Assembly (NCBI GenBank): GCA_029465975.1
Contig: CM055728.1
Coordinates: forward strand, 10,250,292 to 10,314,291
DNA from: Dallia pectoralis
Taxonomy: Eukaryota > Chordata > Actinopteri > Esociformes > Umbridae
DNA: 64,000 nucleotides
Direction of reading: 5' to 3'
Positions 56,066 to 64,000 of the stretch are shown piece by piece; position 1 is the stretch's first letter; each line of letters starts with the position of its first letter. The notes under the pieces are model-generated. The model was not told where the DNA came from. It saw only the letters and a program-made list of their open reading frames with translations, and did not search any database. Position numbers and translations under genes: made by a program.

Positions 56066-59000
56066 GTGAGTACAACATTCACTTCTTCACATTGGATCGT
56101 GTAAAAGCAGAAAATAAATGAAATTTGGGAAAATTAAAATATTGCTGAAACACAGATTTTGAACCGTTTGAGATGCAGTTTCACGTTGAGACACCTTGTT
56201 CATATTGCTGCTCATCTTATTATGCTGTGTAGAGAGTGACAGATAGAAAGGAGATATTGATGGGTCAGATATAGTGAGTGATAGAAATCAGATACTGAAT
56301 GTTCTGTGAAAGCATTAATAAAAAAGCCTGCCGTTATGCTGTATTGGAATTGCCTAATTGCTTCAGATTTGTCTTCAGCACTTGTGTTCTCCTGGCTGTG
56401 GCCCTGTTCACTGGCAGTTGTCTCAGGGAGAGGATTTTAAAATGAAATGCCATTTCACATCAACGTGCTTAGTTAGGCCAAAAGTTTTTCTATGGTGTCC
56501 AACAGTGTGCATAACAAAATAAGTGTTCTATTCTGCATTTTTAAAGTCTCTGTATGGTTTCTGTACAACGCAAAGATCTATTGTCAGTTACAGAAGGTCA
56601 GCTTTACATTGAGTTGTGTGGCTCCAGTGATATTGATACTTAGGTGTTGTTTGAGTAGACGTGTCATGTTTGAGGTGCTCGGAGCTGCAGAGGCTACTTT
56701 TTATAAAAAAGAAGACGGACAGTTACTGCATATTGATCTATATCTCTGTCTGTCCTTGCTGTGTTCTACTGGAAATATGAAACAGAGATTTAACTGAGCA
56801 AGAGGATTCTACAATGCTAGTTTATTAATACCACTAGATGCCATTGGAAAACTAACTGTTTACCCCTAAAAACACAATAGTGACAAAATTACTATTTTAA
56901 ACAGAATTTTTTTCTGCTCAGGGTCATTATTTTTGTAGAACAAAAATAGAATTAAAATGTTGTTTGAGATATATGCTTTTATTAGAGCTTTTGAGCAACT
57001 GCTGAAAAACAAAAGTGTTACTTTATATACAAGTTTAATAAAAAAAAAGAAACTACAATTAGTTTTCACATGTAGGTATATACATTTACGTACAGTGCTG
57101 TAAAACCACACAAAATTAGGTTTAGAGATTTCCATTATTTATTTCAATAATCAAATTTTCCAATTTAACAATTAAGGCTTTAAAACACTTGTTGGGCAAC
57201 ATGTGTAAAAATGTCTAGTCTTTTGTTATGTAGGCCTACGTGTCGTGATAAAAATACACCTTTTGTTTCATAACATCCTGAAACCCCAAATTTTTAAGGC
57301 TTTTCCTACGCACAACTCACAATTTCAAAGTAAAAAAACAACAACTAAAAACCCTGGCTATTTACCAAAATTATATTGGCTATTTTATAAAATACCTTGA
57401 ATTGCAAACTGCCTGAGGTATAACCAACTACCTTCCATATTTCAAATTCTTCGGATCACAGTGAAGACGTTACTTAAAAGTTGAAAGAAACATGGCACCA
57501 TGCAGACCACACATATATCAGTCCATTTGTCCAAACTGGATAACCAGGTCAGAAGGAAACTGATCAGAGGCAATCATGAAACCATCAGTAATGTTAATAG
57601 AGCTACAGGTATTTATGGAATGGACTGGTCAATGTGTGAAACCCCAATATCACCAGGGCTCCACAAATCAGGTCTCTATGAGAGGCTGGCAAGAACATAA
57701 ACACTCCTAAAAAAAAGGCAATGCCAGGTCTTGTTTGAGGTTTGACTGGGCTTGAAGAAGGAATAATGAGAAAATCTTGCACAGTCATATGTAAAGTTGT
57801 GTGCAAAGTTTGGAGATACGCTTTAAGAGAGTATTGTGCCAGGCAAAAGTTGGTCCCACCAAGGAATAACTCAAAGGGGTGTTTATTTTCTCAAATAGGG
57901 TATTTTACTTTTTTCATTTTTGTACCTGTCTATTTATTCCAGTAATTTTCTCTGAAACAGTACATTTTTCAAAACTGTACTTTAAGAATACTGTGTTGTT
58001 TGTAAAAATATATAATCTCTGTGTCTAAATAATTTAAAAAAATTCCTTAGGCATGAGACGAAACAATTATGCTGTCATAGTTGTCTGTCTATGAAGGCTT
58101 CTCAGTTATGGCATGTTAGTTCATCTCACTCTACTTAAATGGATCGGATTGACATGTACTGGGCTGTTTATTCATCTGAACATGGGAAAACATTATGTCT
58201 AAGCATGTTAGTATCTAAGAACAATGTTATAAAGAGCCTCTGATGATAAACCCCCACCAATATCATTGGAGATTCACATAGCTTGAATTGATCTAATCAA
58301 TGGCTGGGTGATGCTATAGTGTGTGAAGGACTGCAAACCTCAGAGTGTGGCCTTACAGTCTCACACTGACTTTTATGAATGAGACACGACAACTGGTTGC
58401 AATTAATATGATCCCAACCCAATTGTAATTTTCTTAATGTGTCACGTCTCCACCTACACCAGCGCCCCCTCCTGGCGCACAACAGTTTCAGCGAACACAT
58501 CTCCAGCCTTTTAGCCATCTTCGCCCAAAAAAAGAGTTGGTTATATTTAGCAAATCTTGTGCAAACGAGGATGCCTGTTAGCCTGATTCATTTATCACTA
58601 TCATTAATAAATCAAATCAAATCATTAGACCAGCAAATAGTTATGTGAAAACACACCCAGGATAAACAGACTCATACATCACGGTTTACAGGCCAATCAG
58701 CATTCAGAATTCAAATGACCAATGGTTTTTATGCATTATTTATATGTTCTGTATGTAATGTAGGAAGGTAAAGGTCAGTTTTACCTGTCTTTCACCAGAC
58801 AATATTATATAACTAAATTAATCAAACTTTATTTTTGTGTATACTGTACACAACTTCAAATATAAATGATATCATTGCATGTCTATATTGTTTGTGTCAT
58901 CAGGTCTTCATAATGGTTTCTTCGGCACACAATACTGGCAACTATTCACAAAATGACCGTCAAAAGAGGGTATGCAATGTGCATTTGCATGAACCATTTA

Positions 59001-60557
59001 GTAAATAGTAAACCTCATACATAATATACATAAACACATCTGAATGAAAAAAACAATGACCACTCTTTTTAAAGGAGTTGTTGCTGCGTTCGAAAAGAAG
59101 GTGGGACCTGTCTACCTTTGAGATAGTGGAAGAGGACCTCGGACCTTTCCCCAAAGTGGTCACAGAGGTAAAAACATCTGAGAGCACCGCAGATGACAAC
59201 ATCGTTAAACGCGCTTTATCTGTAAAGGTAGAAAAGCTTATAATCAAGAGTGCTACTTTGCCAATATACCACGGCTAATCTTCACCGTTAGCGGCACGGT
59301 GTGATGCAGCAACGAGTGCCTGGATACACACCGATTCCTTTTGCTTGTGTATCGGCCATCCTATTTATAAATCATCGGAAGAACACTTCCCAACATTATT
59401 GTGTAGTAAGCCGTACCTCGAACCTTGGACACTTGTTGGGATTTTCCTCAATCAAGGAGCCAGGGTTCAAACCTTAACATTTGCTAATAACCAGGTAATA
59501 ACAAGGTAACAACCAGGTAATAACAACGTAATAACCAGGTAATAACAAGGTAAAAACCAGGTAATAACAATGTAATAACCAGGTAATAACAAGGTTAAAA
59601 CCAGGTAATAACAAGGTTAAAACCAGGTAATAAAAATGTAATAACCAGGTAATAACAAGGTAACAACCAGGTAATAACAACGTAATAACCAGGTAATAAC
59701 AAGGTAAAAACCAGGTAATAACAAAGCAATGACAGGGTAATAAACAAGGCTGTCGTTCCAGATGTTCAACGACAGACTCAACCTGGTGACACAAGTGTTC
59801 CATTTATCTGGGAATGGAGTGGACGAGGAACCAATCGGCGTGTTCTCCATTGGCCTTAAGAACGGAACTCTAACTCAACACAAGCGCATAGATCGGGAGA
59901 AGAACAAGCTATTTACAGTGAGCATTTTAACGCACATACGTCTACTGAGTGATTCTATATCTAAACTATGTTTTATAGACATACTATTGGTTTTTCCCCA
60001 CAGATGAAGTTTGATGTCTTAAACACTGACCGAAGTAAGGGAGACGTGTCTCTGTCGTTCAACGTGGCGGTCAGAGACATCAATGACAATCCACCTATCT
60101 TTAAAACACCCGTTATGAGAGACTATGTAAGAGAAAACTTACCAGAAGGTCAGTACAGACATATGTAATTCATCTTATGGGTGAACAGTAGCTGTATTGG
60201 CTTCATAGAAACCATGCCACTCTGGTCATGCAAGAACATTGACTAGAACGAACATGTAAAGGATAAACGGTTATCATCTCTCTCTTCCTTCTCCTCTCAA
60301 ACTTCCTTTTCTCTCCTGTCAATATGCTCCTTCCTTTCCCTGTGGATCTCAGGGTATCTGCCAGTACAGCTGAAACCTGTAGATATTGATGAGGAAAACA
60401 CGAAGAACTCTGAAATCAGTGTACGTGTGGTGTCTCAAGAACCAGCTGAGCCCAAGATCAGCGTAAAAGAGGTAGAGGGAGCCAAGATGAGCCAGCTTAC
60501 CTTCACTGGCTGCTTCGACTATGATGTGAGACGGCATTACGACACTCGTAAATGATC

Positions 60558-60616
<59 letters not shown>

Positions 60617-60673
60617 ACATACACACATACACACAAACACACAAACACACATACACACATACACTCAAACACT

Positions 60674-60710
<37 letters not shown>

Positions 60711-63700
60711 ACATACACACATACACACATACACACAAACACTCAAACACTCATACACACATACACACACACATACACCCTATTTACTTTTTTTAAATAT
60801 TCATTTTCTGTTCACATAGAAAGTAAAAGAGTATAAAGTGATTGTTGAAGCAAAGGATCATGGGAAACCAGTATTGTCCTCAAGTGCAACTGTCATCCTC
60901 CACATATTGGACTCCAATACTCACCTGCCCGTGTTCAAAGATACCACCGTAAGTAACTGATTGCTTGATTAGTTGGTTATGTTATCAGTTGGGTGTCAAA
61001 AAATAAAAAAACATTTATTATTTGTAAAACTGTCTGCTTTACCGTCTGTCTGCAGTACAGTGCTGAGATAAAGGAGATGGAATTAAATAAGGAGATTTTA
61101 CGAGTATCTGTGACTGACGCAGACACCCCAAATACCCCTGCATGGCGGGCCGTATATTCTATTGTAAAAGGGAACGAGGAGGGGAACTATAAGATCGTAA
61201 CCGACCCCAAAACCAATCAGGGTGTACTGAGTGTTATCAAGGTGAGTCTGTTTGACCTTATGACCTTATTCTGTGTAAAATGTAAAATATTCATACCCCT
61301 TCACCCCCTTAACCCCAAAACCAATCAGGGTGTACTGAGTGTTATCAAGGTGAGTCTGTTTGACCTTATTCTGTGTAAAGTGTAAAATGTAAAATATTCA
61401 TACCCCTTCACCTCCTCAGCATTTTATTGTTATAGACTTAATATAAACTAAATTGAATATGTTATTATTGCCAGTCAATTTGCCCACAATAACCCCAAAA
61501 CCCATAATAAACGAGTGAAAACAAGATGTTAGACAATTATCTAAAAAAGGTAAATATCTCAGGGGAATGAATAACCAGAAATGTTTCCGTAAAAAAACAC
61601 AAAATGGAATTCTGACACATCTTGTGTTCTTTGATTATCTTTGAGATATTTCTAGAACTTGATTAGAGGCGAAAATAATAGATTATATGTGCCTGGCAGA
61701 ACGACAACCATCTCTGCAAATCTCTATTGAAAAGATTGTGACTAGATGGAAGTCAATAGTAACAAACATTTTCCAAATTACCTAGAGATGTACTCAAGAA
61801 GAGATGGCTGCCAACGGAACTTCCATACATTACTGAATAAAGAGCCTATTTACTTACTACGTTCTGTTTTATTGGTCAATACACTTGTAATTGCTTCCAA
61901 AATAATCGTTTTTTTTCTGATTTGTCTGTAGATTAATGAGAAAAACTTTTTTTGTTCTTTATTGAATAAAGTTGTAAAGCTGTAATTTGTGGAAAAGGTT
62001 AACGAGTTTAAAAAAAATCGAATGCATAACATAACCGAATCTAGAGAAATTACAGGAGTCTGATTATGGTGCTCTGTGGCCTTCAGCACTTTTCAAAGCA
62101 ATTTGCATTAATTTTGGCTGCTGTCCCATTCATGGACCACCAAATGGGTCGTTGTTACAGTTGTAGTAGTTTATATCACACTTGTATTGTACTACATTAC
62201 CCAGGGGAAGGACTTTGAGAGAACAACATTAACCAACGTGGTGATCGCCGTGGAGAACGAGGAACCTCTGTTCGTGTGTCCTTCCGCTCAGGGCGGACCC
62301 GTTCCTAAGACCCAGACAGTAAACGTGACAGTCAAGGTGATTGAGGTGAACGACCCACCGGCATTTAAGGATAACGTTACAAATGTGTACGCGATGGAGG
62401 AGGAAAAACCAGGAAAGATGATATACAAGCCCGTGGTCACAGACCCTGACTCAGATGTAAAATGTATCAGGTGGGTGGCGACGCCTGAAGTCTCATAAAC
62501 ATTTCGGAACAGGATATTGTCGCGTGTGTATGTATAGTCACCCAGTGCAATCTGTTAATCCATCTGTTAACTGTGTACTGACCAGGTATGAGGTAGTTGA
62601 CCCTGCAGGCTGGGTTACCATAGATCCCAAGACTGGTGCGCTGACTACAGTTAAGCCAATGGACCGAGAGTCAAGTTACATCAATAAAGACAGCGTATAC
62701 ACTATACTAGTGCGGGCTATAGATGACGGTAAGTGTGTATATTCTTTTGTGTCAGTATTTGTGTCTGGTTGTGTGTTTGTGTCTGGTTGTGCGTTTGTGT
62801 CTAGTTGTGTGTTTACGTCTGGTTGTGTGTTTGTGACTGTGGTCTACAAATGGTGTACAGTATTGTGTCAAGTGTAATAAAGAATTTAACGTCTCTGTCT
62901 TTGTCTATCAGGTGAGCCCCCAGCCACGGCCACTGGAACTGTTTTGGTCCACCTGGGAGACATCAATGATAACCTTCCCTCTGTGTCGACGAAAGAGCTA
63001 ATCATGTGTGGTGACAAGGTGAATGTGACAGTTCAAGACAACGACCAATCTCCTTATGGGTGTCCCTGCTCCTTCTCACTGGGAGAAGACAACAGCGGGA
63101 CATCCCAGAAAAGCCATTGGAAACTGGACCCTGACACTGGTCAGTGGAATCACAAACACATGGCAAAGTCTTGCCTTTATCCTACCAGGTCAACATACAG
63201 AGCTGATACGGTGGCGTAGCAGTCACAGATCACCTCGAAAACCGTTAAGAAGCCTACTGTCACGGCTGTCACAGGGGGCTAGCATGGTGGTGTTTTAATG
63301 TCCATAGTAAAAGTACACACTGGTACTATAATCAGGAGAGGTGGAAGCAAAATAAATTCCACAAGACTGAATTAAATATAATATGGCACACAGCACATCA
63401 ATAAAGATACACTCTCATAGCACAGTGATGAATACCACACAAAGACATGGGGGAGGGAATGAATCAGTGGGGGGGGGAGGAACGGTGGCAGTTTAGAAGG
63501 CTAGAGAGGATGAACCCCGATGCCTGTCTGCAGGTGGCGGTAGACTAGCTTCAGAAGGAGCTCTCACACTTACACATGGGTGGTTATAGCGTTTCAAAGA
63601 CCTTCATCCCCTGAGAAGTTAAGGACACTGTCATCGTCATCAATACTGTCAAAAAAAAGAGAACCACTCGCCAGATTTGCCCATATTATGTCCAAATACC

Positions 63701-64000
63701 TGAGGCATTTACTCAAATTTTGCAGAGAAAGTATCCAATGAACTGCTGTTACATTAGTATGCATATTCTATACCATTAAATATAATAATAACATTAATGC
63801 ACGCAGATTAAATATGGTAATGATAATAAATATAAAGATAGAAAAAAAATCTTAACTGAAAATAGGTTTATATTGTGAGAATTATCATATGTTATATATT
63901 GTTATAAGTGTTCTATTCAAGACCCGTTAAAAGAAAAATCTGTTGTTCCCTCACCACAGAAGATCTTTTTTCAGTAGCAACCGAGAAACAACCAATTGAA
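56036..64000 (+). CDS. cdh26: Cadherin-like protein 26-like gene, 5' part (12 exons, runs off the window)
   Basis: Exons: 56036-56065, 58904-58969, 59075-59167, 59762-59917, 60004-60148, 60353-60525, 60820-60948, 61056-61241, 62205-62470, 62586-62728, 62912-63139 and 63960 onward. All introns are GT..AG and all phases agree, giving 552 codons. Residues 1-20 are a signal peptide, 37-41 a furin-like RSKRR, with Trp42 directly after it (classical cadherins have Trp2). EC1 shows EEDLGPFPK (51-59), IDRE (106-109) and DINDNPP (140-146). EC2 ends with DSNTHLP (252-258), a weakened calcium motif. EC3 has DADTPNTP and EVNDPP (373-378). EC4 has MDRE, AIDDGEPP and DINDNLP (479-485). EC5 begins after that. 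The very short propeptide, the RSKRRW junction and GPFPK fit the CDH26 family, single-pass calcium-dependent adhesion proteins. Human CDH26 is 832 aa, so roughly the last third is missing here. Another CDH26-like tandem paralogue cannot be excluded. Confidence 0.85.
56066..58903 (+). other. cdh26 intron 1
   Basis: This 2.8 kb intron has no coding signal. The part at about 57050-57960 looks like a badly decayed DNA transposon: a stretch at 57520-57600 resembles a Tc1-type helix-turn-helix coding region (KLDNQVRRKLIRG in frame). That identification is weak. Confidence 0.3.
58904..58969 (+). CDS. cdh26: cdh26 exon 2: end of signal peptide and propeptide start
   Basis: Acceptor CAG at 58901-58903, donor GTATGC at 58970. 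It encodes VFIMVSSAHNTGNYSQNDRQKR; joined to exon 1 this makes a typical hydrophobic signal sequence. NYS is a potential N-glycosylation site. Confidence 0.78.
59075..59167 (+). CDS. cdh26: cdh26 exon 3: furin site and EC1 N-terminus
   Basis: Acceptor AAAG at 59071-59074, donor GTAAAA at 59168. It encodes the RSKRRW cleavage region and EEDLGPFPK, the start of cadherin repeat 1. Confidence 0.88.
59489..59735 (+). repeat. 22-bp minisatellite of GTAA-rich units in cdh26 intron 3
   Basis: About eleven imperfect copies of AACCAGGTAATAACAAGGTA plus two bases. Each copy carries CAGGTAAT and usually AAGGTAA, both close to the 5' splice-site consensus. It ends 26 bp before exon 4. Confidence 0.85.
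59762..59917 (+). CDS. cdh26: cdh26 exon 4: EC1 middle
   Basis: Acceptor CCAG at 59758-59761, donor GTGAGC at 59918. It encodes 52 residues including HLSGNGVDEEPIGVFSI and the calcium-binding IDRE motif. Confidence 0.9.
60004..60148 (+). CDS. cdh26: cdh26 exon 5: EC1 end and EC2 start
   Basis: Acceptor CACAG at 59999-60003, donor GTCAGT at 60149. It encodes VAVRDINDNPPIFKTP, the canonical EC1/EC2 linker, then VRENLPEG. It ends in phase 1. Confidence 0.92.
60353..60525 (+). CDS. cdh26: cdh26 exon 6: EC2 first part
   Basis: Acceptor CTCAG at 60348-60352, donor GTGAGA at 60526. It encodes YLPVQLKPVDIDEENTKNS, where DIDEEN takes the place of the usual DADEP calcium motif, and ends with TGCFDYD. 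Confidence 0.88.
60557..60777 (+). repeat. CA-rich compound microsatellite in cdh26 intron 6
   Basis: Starts 31 bp after the exon 6 donor. It is (CA)n followed by CATACACA and CAAACA variants. Long reading frames here on either strand come only from the dinucleotide repeat. Confidence 0.95.
60820..60948 (+). CDS. cdh26: cdh26 exon 7: EC2 end
   Basis: Acceptor ATAG at 60816-60819, donor GTAAGT at 60949. It encodes YKVIVEAKDHGKPVLSS and ILDSNTHLPVF. DSNTHLP occupies the DxNDNxP linker position but lacks the second acidic and Asn residues. Confidence 0.88.
61056..61241 (+). CDS. cdh26: cdh26 exon 8: EC3 first part
   Basis: Acceptor TGCAG at 61051-61055, donor GTGAGT at 61242. It encodes VSVTDADTPNTPAWRAVY and IVTDPKTNQGVLSVIK. 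Its last part together with the donor is duplicated 108 bp downstream in the intron. Confidence 0.9.
61204..61406 (+). repeat. Tandem duplication of exon 8 end plus splice donor
   Basis: The segment at about 61204-61305 is repeated at about 61312-61406, period 108 bp with small differences. The second copy contains the last codons of exon 8 (TNQGVLSVIK) and the GTGAGT donor, but no acceptor. Confidence 0.85.
61407..62204 (+). other. cdh26 intron 8, distal part
   Basis: AT-rich intron sequence. Apart from the exon-end duplication just upstream, nothing recognisable is seen. Confidence 0.5.
62205..62470 (+). CDS. cdh26: cdh26 exon 9: EC3 end and EC4 start
   Basis: Acceptor CCAG at 62201-62204, donor GTGGGT at 62471. 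It encodes NVVIAVENEEPLFV, VTVKVIEVNDPPAF (EC3/EC4 linker) and YKPVVTDPDSD. It ends in phase 2. Confidence 0.9.
62586..62728 (+). CDS. cdh26: cdh26 exon 10: EC4
   Basis: Acceptor CCAG at 62582-62585, donor GTAAGT at 62729. It encodes WVTIDPKTGALTTVKPMDRE and VRAIDD, canonical EC4 calcium motifs. Confidence 0.9.
62912..63139 (+). CDS. cdh26: cdh26 exon 11: EC4 end and EC5 start
   Basis: Acceptor ATCAG at 62907-62911, donor GTCAGT at 63140. It encodes EPPATATGTVLVHLGDINDN followed by LP, then an EC5 segment with paired Cys residues (YGCPCSF), as in membrane-proximal cadherin repeats. Confidence 0.87.
63140..63959 (+). other. cdh26 intron 11
   Basis: An 820-bp AT-rich intron with a G-run at 63469-63480. 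I see no exon or recognisable element in it. Confidence 0.5.
63960..64000 (+). CDS. cdh26: cdh26 exon 12, start only
   Basis: An acceptor CCACAG ends at 63959. In the phase left by exon 11 the next codons read EDLFSVATEKQPIE and the frame is open to the window edge. Phase agreement and the position support it; so little is visible that a false exon is possible. Confidence 0.5.

Noticed and set aside
59474..59850. Minus-strand VITWLLPCYYL frame resembling a membrane protein
   Set aside because: It is the reverse reading of the 22-bp minisatellite.
60349..60836. Cys/Val-rich or Thr/His-rich frames over the CA tract
   Set aside because: Dinucleotide repeat artefact in a cdh26 intron.

Overview
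The window is vertebrate nuclear DNA, most likely from a teleost fish. The evidence is two interrupted genes with GT..AG introns, heavy CA/GT and TA microsatellites, many long minisatellites, and fish-type transposable elements (Tc1-like, hAT, an L1-type LINE, tRNA-derived SINE-like repeats). Several Tc1 fragments resemble families common in salmonids and pikes, so a protacanthopterygian (salmoniform or esociform) is my best guess, but that is inference. Nothing looks bacterial; there is no operon and no CRISPR array.

Layout. Positions 1-34,600 hold no gene I can support. This part is minisatellites (64-bp higher-order at 0.3-1.4 kb, 21-bp at 8.2-9.3 kb, 63-bp at 18.9-20.4 kb, 39-bp at 21.0-21.8 kb, 15-bp at 25.3-26.0 kb) and transposon remains. 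The clearest is a 5'-truncated LINE (2606-7373, minus strand) bounded by a 20-bp target-site duplication. It was itself hit by a hAT element (2667-4761) that carries a perfect 8-bp duplication. Degenerate Tc1 copies lie at 15.4-16.0, 16.2-16.4, 26.7-28.4 and 32.1-32.4 kb.

Positions 34,650-51,042 hold a dysbindin-domain gene on the + strand, read as dbndd2: three coding exons whose splice phases match, giving 191 aa. Its last intron is 15.3 kb. That intron contains a 33-bp minisatellite, a degenerate inverted copy of the same repeat, a SINE, a 52-bp minisatellite, an LTR-retrotransposon gag remnant, and a second hAT element (47067-48841) with a perfect 8-bp duplication inserted inside a 26-bp minisatellite.

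Positions 51,043-56,035 are a probable 3' UTR followed by intergenic DNA with a TA-rich microsatellite and a 65-bp minisatellite. From 56,036 to the right edge runs the 5' part of a cadherin gene resembling cadherin-like 26 (cdh26): twelve exons covering the signal peptide, a very short propeptide with a furin-like site, four extracellular cadherin repeats and the start of a fifth. The transmembrane and cytoplasmic parts lie beyond the window.

The two genes share orientation but no functional link is visible. In human both DBNDD2 and CDH26 are on chromosome 20, which weakly supports the identifications. I found no convincing new biological system. The most informative structures are the nested, datable transposon insertions, the inverted minisatellite pair inside dbndd2, a 65-bp-arm perfect hairpin, a splice-donor-like repeat array and a partial exon duplication in the cadherin gene.
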